DNA of 64,000 nt from Streptosporangium amethystogenes (GCF_000721075.1 NZ_JOEQ01000004.1:62001-126000); one strand, 5' to 3'; counted from the stretch's first letter, positions 34,437 to 43,963 are shown. The notes: a model not told the origin generated them from the sequence alone. Program-made: numbers and translations.

Positions 34437-35843
34437 TCAGGCCGGCCGGAAGGAATCCTTCACCTCCGGAGCCTGGTGCTTGATCATCAGGTGGCGGGTC
34501 ACAGAGTATTCCCCAACCGCCTCCTGACTCATGTCCTTGCCGAAGCCACTCCCCTTGACCCCGCCGTGCGGCGCCTCAGAGGCGATGGGCAGATGGTCGT
34601 TCACCCAGGTCACGCCCACATCGAGCCGATGCGACACGCGCAGCGCCCTGGCCACGTCCCTGGACCAGACCGATGAGGCCAGCCCGTAGACGGTGTCGTT
34701 GGCCAGCCGGACCGCCTCGTCCTCTCCGTCGAAGGGCAGGGCGATCAGTACCGGACCGAAAAGTTCACCCTGAACGATCTCACTGTCCTGGGTCGCGCCG
34801 GAAACCAGGGTGGGCGGGTAGTAGAACCCGGGCCCTTCGAGCGGGGCACCGCCGCAGAGCACGGAGGCGCCCGCGGCGACGGAACGCTCCACGAAGCCGT
34901 GCACGCGGTCGCGGTGCCCCTTGGAGATCAACGGGCCGATGTCGGTGGCCGGATCCCAGGGGTCGCCCACACTGATCCGCGCCAGCGTCGCGTGCAGCGC
35001 CTCGACCGCCTCGTCGTACACCTCCCGGGAGATGTAGACGCGAGTCGCGGCCGTGCAGTCCTGGCCGGTGTTGTAGGTGGCGCCCATCGCGACGCCCCTG
35101 GCCATCTCGGACAGGTCCGCGTCACCGAAGACCAGCGCCGGAGCCTTGCCGCCGAGCTCCAGATGGACCCGCTTCAGGGAACCCGTGGCGCCGCGCATGA
35201 CCGCGCGGCCGGTCGCGGTGGAGCCCGTGACGCTCACCATGTCGACGCCCGGGTCGGTGACGAGGGCCTCGCCCACCTCGGCACCGCCCAGCACCACCTG
35301 GAGCAGGCCGTCGGGCGCGCCGGCACGGGCGAACAGCTCGGCCATCCGCAACGTGGTGCCCGGCGTCTGAGGTGCGGGCTTGATGACCACCGCGTTTCCC
35401 GCGGCGAGCGCGGGGCCGATCTTCCACACCGCCATGACCAGGGGGAAGTTCCACGGGGCGATCGATCCGACGACACCGACCGGACGACGCACCAGCAGCG
35501 AGGTGTAGCCGGAGCTGAGCACCCCCGCACCGGTGCCGTCCAGCGAGCGGGCCGCCCCGGCGAAGAAGCGGAGGTTGTCCGCCGCGAACGGCAGCTCGCC
35601 GTCGCGGAAGACCGCCGCGGGCTTGCCCGTCTCGGCGACCTCCAGCCGGGTGAGCTCCTCGGCGTCGGCCTCGACGAGATCGGCGAAGCGCAGCAGCACC
35701 CTGGCCCGCTCGGCCGGCGTCGCCTCGCTCCATTCCCGGAACGCCACGCGGGCCCGCCGCACGGCGGCGGCCACCTCCTCGATCGGGGTGTCGGCGATCT
35801 CCCTCAGGATCTCGCCGGTCGCCGGATTGATCAACTTGCCCAT
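34437..35843 (-). CDS. Aldehyde dehydrogenase, gamma-aminobutyraldehyde type
   Basis: The 468-residue NAD(P)-dependent enzyme has the cofactor site [22 protein letters not shown], the catalytic Glu in [10 protein letters not shown] and the catalytic Cys in [14 protein letters not shown]. The last motif is typical of aminobutyraldehyde and betaine aldehyde dehydrogenases rather than succinic semialdehyde enzymes. Putrescine breakdown yields 4-aminobutanal, so the PotABCD importer 2 kb away fits this reading. It follows the glycosyltransferase by 34 bp on the same strand. Confidence 0.9.
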   Translation of the reverse strand: MGKLINPATGEILREIADTPIEEVAAAVRRARVAFREWSEATPAERARVLLRFADLVEADAEELTRLEVAETGKPAAVFRDGELPFAADNLRFFAGAARSLDGTGAGVLSSGYTSLLVRRPVGVVGSIAPWNFPLVMAVWKIGPALAAGNAVVIKPAPQTPGTTLRMAELFARAGAPDGLLQVVLGGAEVGEALVTDPGVDMVSVTGSTATGRAVMRGATGSLKRVHLELGGKAPALVFGDADLSEMARGVAMGATYNTGQDCTAATRVYISREVYDEAVEALHATLARISVGDPWDPATDIGPLISKGHRDRVHGFVERSVAAGASVLCGGAPLEGPGFYYPPTLVSGATQDSEIVQGELFGPVLIALPFDGEDEAVRLANDTVYGLASSVWSRDVARALRVSHRLDVGVTWVNDHLPIASEAPHGGVKGSGFGKDMSQEAVGEYSVTRHLMIKHQAPEVKDSFRPA

Positions 35844-35877
35844 GGAACTTCCCTCATCGTGGTGGTGCGGAGAGCCG

Positions 35878-37149
35878 TCAGGCGCCGGCCTGCTCGATCA
35901 GGTCGGCCGCCCTGCGCAGGCCGTCCCGCCCGCGGATCTCCTCGCCCGCGGCTGCCAGGCGCTCGCGGAGCGCGCCGTCGCCCAGGAGCCTGTCCAGTGC
36001 GCCGGTCAGCTCCTCGTTGGAGAAGGTGTAGGTGGACAGGCGCACACCGTAGCCGAGTTCGTGGACGCGCTGCGCGTTGTCGTACTGGTCCCAGAACAGG
36101 GGAAGCAGGATCATCGGCTTGCCGAAGTGCAGCGCCTCGGTGGTGGTGTTGTTGCCGCCGTGCGTGATGACCAGGTCGACCATAGGAATGATCTTGGTCT
36201 GCGGGACGAACTCGGCGCCCCACATGTTGTCGGCCAGCTTGATCTCCTCGTGCAGCGGACCCATCGAGACGATGAAGCGGTACGGGGTGGTGGCCAGCAC
36301 GTCGATGACCCGCTGCATCAGCGAGACGTCCGCCGAGCCGAGCGAGCCCAGCGAGAAGTAGACCAGCGAGCCGTCCCGATCGGCCAGCGACGCGGGAAGC
36401 TCGAAGCCGCCGTCCGTCTCGCGCACCGAGGAGTCCAGGCGGTGCCAGGAGTCGCCCAGCGGCCGGGCGTCGACGTAGTCGGCGATCTCGGGGAAGACGT
36501 AGAGGTTGAGGTCACCCTCGTGGATGAAGTCCAGGTCCGGCAGCGGGTCGGCGCCCTGCTCGACGACCCACTCGTTGAAGGCGGTCCAGATCTCGCGGTG
36601 GGTGCGGTCGTACTCGGCGTTGAAGGCGCCCCACTGCGACCGGTCGTCGGCGGGCAGCCCGGAGAAGACCGGGGCGACGCCCTCGCCGCGCACCTCCAGC
36701 GGGTTGCAGGAGACGATCCGGACGAACGGCTTGCCCGCCGTCAGCAGCGCCGGGAAGGTGATGACGTTGTCCTCGACGATGACGTCCGGCTGGACGCGCT
36801 CGACAATCTCCTTCAACCGGGGCTCGCAGTACTTGGCGCCGTCGATAAGCGCCTCCCAGATCGGCTTGGTGACCGTCTCCAACTGCTCCAGAGTCGACTT
36901 CCGGTATTCCGGCGCGGTGTCCCTGATGAAGTCCTTCCAGAACTGCCCGGCGTCCTGTTCCTCTTCGGCCGGCGGCGCGAGATCGACCAGGTCCTCCTCG
37001 AATCCGAGGGCCGTCAATTTCCCCTTCCAGGAGGCCTCAGCTGCGAAAACAACTCTATGTCCACGCTTACGAAGAATGTCGCCGATGCCGATGCAGTTGT
37101 TCGTCGGCCCGTAGGCGCTCTCCGGCATGAACAGGATCGTGAGAGACAT
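35878..37149 (-). CDS. GT1 (macrolide-type) glycosyltransferase-like protein with altered active site
   Basis: The 423-residue protein has the GT-B fold pattern of UDP/dTDP-sugar transferases. Its donor-binding segment is VITHGGNNTTTEALHFGKPM followed by LPLFWDQYDNAQRV. At the N-terminus the usual AYGHxNP motif, whose His is the catalytic base, reads AYGPTNNCIG here, so the His appears to be replaced by Pro. It may be inactive, use another base or act on an unusual acceptor. The ATG at 37149 has AAGGAGG four bases upstream; the preceding GTG is too close. It is divergent from a TetR regulator and co-directional with the aldehyde dehydrogenase. Confidence 0.85.
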   Translation of the reverse strand: MSLTILFMPESAYGPTNNCIGIGDILRKRGHRVVFAAEASWKGKLTALGFEEDLVDLAPPAEEEQDAGQFWKDFIRDTAPEYRKSTLEQLETVTKPIWEALIDGAKYCEPRLKEIVERVQPDVIVEDNVITFPALLTAGKPFVRIVSCNPLEVRGEGVAPVFSGLPADDRSQWGAFNAEYDRTHREIWTAFNEWVVEQGADPLPDLDFIHEGDLNLYVFPEIADYVDARPLGDSWHRLDSSVRETDGGFELPASLADRDGSLVYFSLGSLGSADVSLMQRVIDVLATTPYRFIVSMGPLHEEIKLADNMWGAEFVPQTKIIPMVDLVITHGGNNTTTEALHFGKPMILLPLFWDQYDNAQRVHELGYGVRLSTYTFSNEELTGALDRLLGDGALRERLAAAGEEIRGRDGLRRAADLIEQAGA

Positions 37150-37274
37150 CACGCCTCCTTACGTCTAGAAGTTGCGGCTTTTGAAGAATGGTGAAATTCT
37201 CAGCTAGCAAAAAACCCAGAAAACGGTCACTATGGACCCCGGCACAGAGCGTGGTTTTCAACGAGCGGGGGAAT

Positions 37275-37883
37275 ATGACGCGCAAGGGACGGGCGGACCG
37301 GCGCCTGGATCTCATCGCGGCCGCACATCGGGCGATCATCCGGCACGGTACCGAGGGAGTGCACCTCAACCATGTCGCGGAGGAGGCCGGACTCACCTCC
37401 GGGGCCGTCCTGTACCACTACCCGCGTCTCAGCGAACTGCTGGTCGACGCCCACCACTCCGGGATGGAGCGCTTCTACGAGCAGCGACTCAAGCGGATCA
37501 AGGGCATGCGCGACCCCGCGGAGAAGCTTGTCGTGACCGTCCGTTCGGGGCTGCCGCACGGCCCGGACGACCCGGACGTCCGGCTGCTCAACGAGCTCGG
37601 CGGAGCCGCCCCCCGCAACAGGATGTACGCCCTGCTGCTGACCACCCTCTACGACCGCCAGGTCTCGCTCTACCAGAGCATCCTGGACACCGGGGCCGCG
37701 TTGGAGACCTTCACGCTGTCGGGCGACTCCCTGCTCATCGCCCGCAACCTGGTCGCGCTTGAGGATGCGTACGGCTACCGCATAACGGCCCGCCACCCGG
37801 TGATCGGCCCGCAGGAGGCGGCGGAACTCATCCTCGACTACGCCAGGACCGCGACGAACCACCCGCTCAACTCGTCTCATTGA
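37275..37883 (+). CDS. TetR-family transcriptional regulator
   Basis: The 202-residue protein has an N-terminal helix-turn-helix (LDLIAAAHRAIIRHGTEGVHLNHVAEEAGLTSGAVLYHYP, shown here only as landmarks TSGAVLYHYP and HVAEEAGL) and an all-helical ligand-binding half. It is divergent from the glycosyltransferase-aldehyde dehydrogenase pair and convergent on potA, with the two stop codons interleaved within seven bases. It probably controls the glycosyltransferase operon. ATG at 37275 is preferred because GGGGGA precedes it. Confidence 0.88.
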   Translation: MTRKGRADRRLDLIAAAHRAIIRHGTEGVHLNHVAEEAGLTSGAVLYHYPRLSELLVDAHHSGMERFYEQRLKRIKGMRDPAEKLVVTVRSGLPHGPDDPDVRLLNELGGAAPRNRMYALLLTTLYDRQVSLYQSILDTGAALETFTLSGDSLLIARNLVALEDAYGYRITARHPVIGPQEAAELILDYARTATNHPLNSSH

Positions 37884-38908
37884 GGGATCAGCACTCCGTC
37901 CCCCTCCGCCCAGCCGAGCGCCACCTTGGACCCCGTCTGGACCTGGGTGGCCCCCTGGGTGGCCACCAGCACCGGCTGCCGACGCCCGCTCACCTGTACC
38001 GACACGTGCGAGATGCCGCCGTAGAAGCTCACGTCGACGACCTCGCCGCCCAGCACGCCCTTGTCCTCGCCGTCCAGCCTGATCCGCTCCGGCCGTACCG
38101 CGAGCAACGCGGGCGTGCCGTCGGGCAGGCCCGAGTCCCCTGGCAGGATGCCGAGCTCCTCGCCGGCCAGGCCGGCCGAGCAGGCCCTGCCCTCGAAGAT
38201 GTTGTTGGCCCCCACGAAGCCGGCGACGAACGGCGTGCGCGGGTGCTCGTACAGCTCCACCGGGGCGTCCACCTGCTCGACCCCGCCGGCGTTGAAGACC
38301 GCGATCCTGTCGGCCAGCGACATGGCCTCCTCCTGGTCGTGGGTGACCACGACGAAGGTGATGCCGACCTCGTTCTGGAGTCGCTTGAGCTCCAGCTGCA
38401 TCTCCGCGCGCACCTTCTTGTCCAGCGCGGACAGCGGCTCGTCCAGCAGCAGCAGGCGCGGCCGCTTGACGATCGCGCGGGCGAGCGCGACCCGCTGGCG
38501 CTGGCCGCCGGAGAGCTGATGCGGCCTGCGGCCGGCCATGGTCTCCAGCCCGACCTTCTGCAGGACCTCGTCGACCCGGCCGCGGACCTCCGCCCTGCCC
38601 AGCCTCTCCCGCTCCAGGCCGTACGCGACGTTCTTGGCCACGGTCATGTGCGGGAAGAGCGCGTACGACTGGAACATCAGGTTGACCGGGCGGCGGTGGG
38701 CCGCCTGGCCGAGCAGGTCGTCGCCGTCGAGCGTGACGGTGCCCTCGTCGGGCGACTCGAAGCCCGCGAGAATCCGCAGCAGTGTGGTCTTACCGCAGCC
38801 GCTGGGGCCGAGCAACGCGAAGAACTCGCCCTGCCGGATCTCCAGGGAGACGTCCGACAGCGCCGTGACGTCACCGAACCGACGGCTGACACCCGTGATC
38901 TTCAGCAT
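37877..38908 (-). CDS. potA: Polyamine ABC importer ATPase
   Basis: The 343-residue protein has Walker A GPSGCGKTTLLRIL, the Q-loop FQSYALFPHMTV, the signature QLSGGQRQRVALARAI and Walker B LLLLDEPLSALD. A C-terminal TOBE domain (LAVRPERIRLDGED) is typical of PotA/FbpC-like ATPases. The ATG overlaps the potC stop (TAATG). The four pot genes run in the order D-B-C-A with overlaps at each junction. Confidence 0.93.
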   Translation of the reverse strand: MLKITGVSRRFGDVTALSDVSLEIRQGEFFALLGPSGCGKTTLLRILAGFESPDEGTVTLDGDDLLGQAAHRRPVNLMFQSYALFPHMTVAKNVAYGLERERLGRAEVRGRVDEVLQKVGLETMAGRRPHQLSGGQRQRVALARAIVKRPRLLLLDEPLSALDKKVRAEMQLELKRLQNEVGITFVVVTHDQEEAMSLADRIAVFNAGGVEQVDAPVELYEHPRTPFVAGFVGANNIFEGRACSAGLAGEELGILPGDSGLPDGTPALLAVRPERIRLDGEDKGVLGGEVVDVSFYGGISHVSVQVSGRRQPVLVATQGATQVQTGSKVALGWAEGDGVLIPQ

Positions 38909-39690
38909 TAGGACAGCGACTCCGTCAGTCGGGTCATCCGCTGGGTCACGATCACCGCGGTGAAGCTCACGAGCAGCAGCAGCGTGGCCAGGGCGTTGAT
39001 CTCGGGGGTGACCCCGAAGCGGACCATTGAGTAGATGACGATGGGCAGGGTCGGCGTGGTGGGCGCCGCCGTGAAGAACGCGATGACGAACTCGTCGATC
39101 GAGAGGGTGAACGCGAGCAGCGCGCCGGCCAGAATGCCCGGCGCCAGCTGCGGCAGGGTGATCCGGACGAACGTGGTGAACGGCGTCGCCCCCAGATCCC
39201 TGGACGCCTCCTCCAGGGAGGTGTCGGCGTGGGTGAGCCGGGTGCGGACCACCGCGGTCACGAACGCCATGCCGAACACCGTGTGGGCCAGCAGCACCGA
39301 GTGCAGCCCGAGGGTCGACTTGATCGTGGCGTAGAACACCAGCAGGCCGATGCCCAGCACCAGGTCGGGCAGGACGGCCGGCAGCATGCCGAGCGCGTCC
39401 AGCGCCCGCGACCTGGTGTGGCGGGCCAGGCCCACGGCCAGCAGGGTGCCGAGCACCGTGGCCAGCACCGTGGAGCCCACCGCGACGATCAGCGTGTTGA
39501 CCAGGCCCTCGCGGATCGCGGCGTTCTTCGCGAGCGTGCCGTACCACTCCAGGCTGAAGCCCTCGTAGACGTAGGGGGAGTCGCCGGCGTTGAAGGACAT
39601 CACGACGAGCACGACGATCGGCGTGTAGAGGAAGACGTAGGTCGCCCAGAAGGGGACGTACAGCAGTCGGGATTTACGCACGTCGGGCAC
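38908..39690 (-). CDS. potC: Polyamine ABC importer permease PotC
   Basis: The 260-residue permease shows LLYVPFWATYVFLYTPIVVLVVMSF and the EAA loop EEASRDLGATPFTTFVRITLP, which are characteristic of PotC. Six membrane segments are visible. It overlaps the end of potB by 17 bases and its stop overlaps the potA ATG. Confidence 0.93.
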   Translation of the reverse strand: MPDVRKSRLLYVPFWATYVFLYTPIVVLVVMSFNAGDSPYVYEGFSLEWYGTLAKNAAIREGLVNTLIVAVGSTVLATVLGTLLAVGLARHTRSRALDALGMLPAVLPDLVLGIGLLVFYATIKSTLGLHSVLLAHTVFGMAFVTAVVRTRLTHADTSLEEASRDLGATPFTTFVRITLPQLAPGILAGALLAFTLSIDEFVIAFFTAAPTTPTLPIVIYSMVRFGVTPEINALATLLLLVSFTAVIVTQRMTRLTESLS

Positions 39691-40555
39691 TCCATGCCTG
39701 CGCCAGCAGCAGGACGATCAGCACGGCGATCAGCGCCAGTGCGAGGGTGGATCCGAACGGCCAGTCGCGCGACTTGAGGAACTGGTCCCTGATCAGGTTG
39801 CCGACCATGATGGAGCGGCCACCGCCGAGCAGCTCGGGGATGATGAAGTTGCCGAAGCTCGGTACGAACACGAACAGGCAACCGGTGAGCACGCCCGGCA
39901 GGGTCAGCGGCAGCGTCACCGAGGCGAACGTGCGGACGGGGCCGGCGCCGAGGTTGGCCGACGCCTCGCGGAGCTGCGGGTCCAGCTTCTCGATCGCCGC
40001 GTACAGCGGCAGGACCATCAGCGGCAGGTACGAGTACACCAGGCCGGTGACGATGGTGCCCTGGTTGTAGAGCAGTTCCAGTGGCTTGTCGATCAGTCCC
40101 AGGTCCATCAGGGTGCTGTTGACCAGCCCCGGACCGCTCAGCAGGATGATCCAGGCGTAGATGCGCACCAGGAAGTTGGTCCAGAACGGCAGCACGATCG
40201 CGACCAGCGCGATCGTCTTCCACTTCTGCGGCAGCTGGGCGATCAGGTAGGCCGTCGGGTAGCCGACCAGCAGGGCGATCAGCGTGGCGATCGCGGCCAG
40301 CCGCAGCGAGCCGATCACCACGCCGAGATAGAGGGGGTCGAACAGGCGGGTGAAGTTCTCCGCCGTCAGCTCGTAGACGATGCCGCCGAAGCGGCCCCTG
40401 CGAAACACCGTGAAGCTGATGAGCAGCGCCAGCGGGATCAGCAGCAGGACGATCAGGTACGTCAGTCCGGGCCCCAGGAAGACGAGCCTTCCCAGGGCAC
40501 GCGATCGGCGCGCCCGTGATCGCACGGACGCGCCGGAACCGGTGGAGCGTGTCAC
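39674..40555 (-). CDS. potB: Polyamine ABC importer permease PotB
   Basis: The 293-residue permease begins with a basic arm, then six membrane segments. It shows LPFWTNFLVRIYAWIILLS and REASANLGAGPVRTFASVTLPLTLPG, the typical PotB motifs. Its start overlaps the potD stop by four bases. Confidence 0.93.
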   Translation of the reverse strand: MTRSTGSGASVRSRARRSRALGRLVFLGPGLTYLIVLLLIPLALLISFTVFRRGRFGGIVYELTAENFTRLFDPLYLGVVIGSLRLAAIATLIALLVGYPTAYLIAQLPQKWKTIALVAIVLPFWTNFLVRIYAWIILLSGPGLVNSTLMDLGLIDKPLELLYNQGTIVTGLVYSYLPLMVLPLYAAIEKLDPQLREASANLGAGPVRTFASVTLPLTLPGVLTGCLFVFVPSFGNFIIPELLGGGRSIMVGNLIRDQFLKSRDWPFGSTLALALIAVLIVLLLAQAWSARRA

Positions 40556-41676
40556 TGTTGGGCCGAGACCTCTGCCGCGAGCCTGCCGAACTTCAGTGAG
40601 TCCTCGCCCAGGTCGATGATCGACTCACCCTTGAGCAGGTCGGACGGGGTCATCTGCAGCGGCGCGTTGGCGGCCTTGAGCTCGGGGTTCATCGCGTCCA
40701 TCGCGGCCTTGTTCGGGACCTTGTAGAGGATGTTCTCCGCGGCCCAGCCGTGTACCTTCGGGTCCAGGATGTAGTTGATGAAGGCGTGCGCCGCCTCCTT
40801 GTTCTTGGAGGACTTCAGCACGACCATGGTGTCCACCCACAGGTCGCTGCCCTCCTTGGGCACCACGAACTTGATGTTCTTCTCGGTGGTCGGGCACCAG
40901 CCGTCCCACGCCTCGACCATCACGGCCTCGCCGGTCTTGAGCTTCTCGCCGAAGGTGGTGTCGTCGTAGGCGAGCAGCTTCGGCTTGGCCTTCAGCAGCG
41001 CCTCCTTGACCTTGGCGATCTCCTCGTCGTTCTTGGTGTTGACCGAGTAGCCGAGCGCCTTGAGGGCGGGCAGGGCCAGCCAGCGCTCGGTGGTCATCAT
41101 GGTGACCTTCTTGACCGCTTCCTCCGGCGGGTTGAGGAGATCGTTCCAACTCGTCGGGGCGGTCTTCATCAGGTCGGTCCGGTAGCAGAGCCCGGTGGTA
41201 CCCCAGGTGTAGGGGACCGAGAAGACGTTGCCCTTGTCGTAGGAGAGCTCCTTGGCCTCGGGGTAGAGGTTCGCCAGGTTCGGGATGAGCTCGGGGTGGA
41301 GCGGCTCAAGCAGGCCGGCCTCGTTGAGCGCCTGGGCGTACTGACCGGAGACGAAGGCCACGTCGAGCCCGGTGTCGGCGCCGCTGGTGAGCTTCGCCAT
41401 GATCACTTCGTTGGTGTCGTGCAGGGTGACCTTGAGCTCGGTCTTGAGCTTCTCCTTGACCTCGGTGGCCAGCTCCTTGGGGGTGTAACCGTCCCAGACG
41501 GAGATGGTGAGGCTCTGCTTGGACAGGTCGGCGTTCGGGTTGAGCTGCGCCGATGAGGCGCTGGCGGCGGGCGCGGCGGTGTCCGCGGCCTCCCCGCCAC
41601 ATGCCGAGACTGCGAGCGCGAGGCCGGCGACCAGGGCGACAGCCGGAAGATTACGGGGGTACCGAGTGCGGGACAC
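40552..41676 (-). CDS. potD: Polyamine-binding lipoprotein PotD
   Basis: The 374-residue protein has a lipobox (LALAVSACGG) and a class D binding fold: LTISVWDGYTPKELATEV, DVAFVSGQYAQALNEAGLLEP, VPYTWGTTGLCYRTD and KEAAHAFINYILDP. PotD/PotF proteins use aromatic and acidic residues in such segments to bind spermidine or putrescine. The GTG at 41676 has AAGGAG eight bases upstream. The substrate is probably putrescine or spermidine, given the aminobutyraldehyde dehydrogenase nearby. Confidence 0.92.
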   Translation of the reverse strand: MSRTRYPRNLPAVALVAGLALAVSACGGEAADTAAPAASASSAQLNPNADLSKQSLTISVWDGYTPKELATEVKEKLKTELKVTLHDTNEVIMAKLTSGADTGLDVAFVSGQYAQALNEAGLLEPLHPELIPNLANLYPEAKELSYDKGNVFSVPYTWGTTGLCYRTDLMKTAPTSWNDLLNPPEEAVKKVTMMTTERWLALPALKALGYSVNTKNDEEIAKVKEALLKAKPKLLAYDDTTFGEKLKTGEAVMVEAWDGWCPTTEKNIKFVVPKEGSDLWVDTMVVLKSSKNKEAAHAFINYILDPKVHGWAAENILYKVPNKAAMDAMNPELKAANAPLQMTPSDLLKGESIIDLGEDSLKFGRLAAEVSAQQ

Positions 41677-41815
41677 GGCCGCTACTCCTTAAGAATTCAG
41701 TGTAAGTGGGGTAGACCGGCCGTTAGGGACACGGCAGACCAAAGCAGGAGTGTTGCAGTCAACATTATCTTGAGCAAGACTTCCCACGACATCACCCCTG
41801 GAAAGTTGGGTCCGT

Positions 41816-42955
41816 TTGTTAAATCCAGCTTCAATCTGGAACCGGCTCGACACGGTTCCCCGAGCCGGCGACGGACGGAGCAGCGCGCTCCTTGACGCTC
41901 TGACCAGCACGGATACCTCCCCCTTCAGAGTGCGCCGGTTCCATCCGCTTCCCTCCCCGACTGCCACACTTATCTCAACCGACACTCAATTGTCATGGAT
42001 CGGCGGAGCCTCCGGGACGGGTGAACGCGGGTTCGACGTCGACCAGACCAACCACTCGGTGGTCGTCGGCGAGAGGGTGGTCGTCAAGTGGCTCACCCCG
42101 CCCCTACCACTCCCGGCGCCCGCGCCCGACATGTTCGCGCACCTGACATCGGTCGGCTTCACCGCGACCGCCACGCCCTACGCGGCCCTCTCCCGGCGCG
42201 CGGACGACGGCTCCGAGACGCTGCTCGCCCTTGTCACCGCCTACCTTCCCGAGGCGAGGGACGGCTGGGAGTGGTGCGTGGACGAGGCCGTCTCCTTCGG
42301 CACCTCCTTCGCCGCCGACCTGGGCGCCCTCTCGGCCGACCTGCACTCGGCGATGGCGACCCCGTCGGTGACCTTCCCCGACCCGGTGCGTACGGCGGAG
42401 GGCCCGTGGTCGCTCCGGGCCGGCGAGGCACTGGAGGAGGCGCTGGCACTGACCGACGGCGAGGACGGCGAGTGGCTCGCGGCCCACGCCGGCGCGCTCC
42501 GCGCCGACCTGGCTCCGCTGGCCGTCGCGGGCGCCACCCCGCTGATCCGCATCCACGGCGACCTGCACGTCGGCCAGATGCTCCGCTGGCGGGACGGGTA
42601 CGCGGTGATCGACTTCGACGGCAACCCGACCGTCACGGACGCCGCCCCCTTCCAGCCCGCCGCCCGCGACCTCGCACAGCTCACCACGAGCCTCGAACAC
42701 GTCGGCCAGGTCGCGGTCAGGCGCCGCGACGCCGATCCGGCGATGATCGCCGAGTGGGCCGTCGCGGCCCGCGCCACCCTGGAGACGGCCTACTCAGACC
42801 GCCTGGCCGAGCTGGGCCACGCCGGTCTTTTGGACCGTTCCCTGCTGCGCCCGTTCGAGATCGAACAGGAGTGCCGTGAGCTCGTCTACGCCGCCCGGCA
42901 TCTCCCCCGCTGGCGCTACGCCCCGATGGGCGTCCTTCGGTCCCGCTACCGGTGA
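41816..42955 (+). CDS. Aminoglycoside-phosphotransferase-fold kinase, probable glucosamine kinase
   Basis: The protein (up to 379 residues) has the motif LSWIGGASGTGERGF, the kinase Lys in VVVKWL, the catalytic loop IRIHGDLHVGQMLRW and the metal site YAVIDFDGNP. These match the actinobacterial glucosamine kinase/maltokinase-like family (GlcNK). The first codons (TTG TTA at 41816) are atypical, and a GTG at 41930 may be the true start; neither has a good ribosome-binding site. The downstream SIS protein, reported near GlcNK genes elsewhere, supports an amino-sugar role. Confidence 0.8.
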   Translation: MLNPASIWNRLDTVPRAGDGRSSALLDALTSTDTSPFRVRRFHPLPSPTATLISTDTQLSWIGGASGTGERGFDVDQTNHSVVVGERVVVKWLTPPLPLPAPAPDMFAHLTSVGFTATATPYAALSRRADDGSETLLALVTAYLPEARDGWEWCVDEAVSFGTSFAADLGALSADLHSAMATPSVTFPDPVRTAEGPWSLRAGEALEEALALTDGEDGEWLAAHAGALRADLAPLAVAGATPLIRIHGDLHVGQMLRWRDGYAVIDFDGNPTVTDAAPFQPAARDLAQLTTSLEHVGQVAVRRRDADPAMIAEWAVAARATLETAYSDRLAELGHAGLLDRSLLRPFEIEQECRELVYAARHLPRWRYAPMGVLRSRYR

Positions 42956-42981
42956 CCGGTGAAACCGATGAAGGAGAGCAC

Positions 42982-43941
42982 GTGATTCCCGAGCTGTACC
43001 TCGCCGATCTGGAGGCCAAGCCCGCCGCGCTGACCGGCCTGGCGAGCGCCCTGGAGGCCGACGACCCGTATTCCGGAATCCCCTCCCGGATCCGGCGGGT
43101 GGTCTTCCTCGGCATGGGCAGCTCCCGGTACGCCGCCCGGGTGGCCGCGCTGCGCCTGCGGGCCGCCGGAGTGGACGCGGTGGCCGAGTACGCCTCCGCC
43201 ACCTTGGGTCACCCGCCGAGCCCGGACACCCTGGTGGTCGCCATCTCCGCCACCGGTGGCAGCAGGGAGACCCTCGACGCCCTCGCCCGCCATCGTGGCC
43301 GGTCCTTCGTCCTCGCGCTGACCAACGCGCCGGGCTCGCCGGTCACCGAGGGCGCCGACCTGGTGGTCCCGATGCTGGCCGGCGAGGAGCGCGGCGGCGT
43401 GGCCTGCCGGACCTTCCAGCACACCCTCGCCCTGCTCCTGGCACTCGGAAACCGCCTCACCGCCTCCGGCGGGGAGGTACCCGCGCTGCTCCGCCGTACG
43501 GCCGAGGCCACCGCCGACCTGCTGGAGCGCCGCGACGAGTGGCTGGAGCCGGCGGCGGCACTGCTCGACGGCCCGCACGGCGTCTACACGATCGCCCCCG
43601 CCGAGCACCTGTCCTCCGCCGAGCAGTCGGCTCTGATGTTCCGGGAGGGGCCGCGCAGGGCGGCCGACGCGTGCGAGACCGGCGACTGGGCCCACGTGGA
43701 CGTCTATCTCACCAAGACCCTGGACTACCGCGCCATCCTGTTCCCCGGTTCTCGCTACGACGAGCAGGCCATGGACTGGATCCGGCAGCGCGGCTCCACG
43801 GTCCTGGCCGTCGGCGGCGACCTTCCCGGCGCCAAGGCCGCCGTCCGCTACCGCCACGATGACGACCCTGACGTGGCGCTCCTGACCGAGACCCTGGTGG
43901 CCGAGCTCGTCGCCGCCAAATGGTGGCTCGCCCCGAGCTGA
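42982..43941 (+). CDS. Double SIS-domain phosphosugar isomerase/deaminase-like protein
   Basis: The 319-residue protein has two SIS domains without a glutaminase part: FLGMGSSRYAARVAALRL and ISATGGSRETLDAL form the first sugar-phosphate site, and MFREGPRRAADACETGDW lies in the second. It resembles the isomerase half of GlmS. The GTG at 42982 has AAGGAG five bases upstream; the frame is also open back to a GTG at 42952 that overlaps the kinase stop as GTGA. It probably handles the glucosamine 6-phosphate made by the preceding kinase. Confidence 0.87.
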   Translation: MIPELYLADLEAKPAALTGLASALEADDPYSGIPSRIRRVVFLGMGSSRYAARVAALRLRAAGVDAVAEYASATLGHPPSPDTLVVAISATGGSRETLDALARHRGRSFVLALTNAPGSPVTEGADLVVPMLAGEERGGVACRTFQHTLALLLALGNRLTASGGEVPALLRRTAEATADLLERRDEWLEPAAALLDGPHGVYTIAPAEHLSSAEQSALMFREGPRRAADACETGDWAHVDVYLTKTLDYRAILFPGSRYDEQAMDWIRQRGSTVLAVGGDLPGAKAAVRYRHDDDPDVALLTETLVAELVAAKWWLAPS

Positions 43942-43963
43942 CCCCCGGCTGCCCCGGCCGGCC

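Noticed and set aside
37153..37274. Possible operator GAAAAC...GTTTTC between the glycosyltransferase and TetR genes
   Set aside because: The inverted repeat is only six bases with a spacer of nearly 30. A TetR operator is expected here, but none is convincing.
41697..41765. 22-codon leader-like ORF just upstream of potD, starting MLTATLLLW
   Set aside because: There is no Shine-Dalgarno sequence and no second example in the window to support it. The hydrophobic content may be chance.
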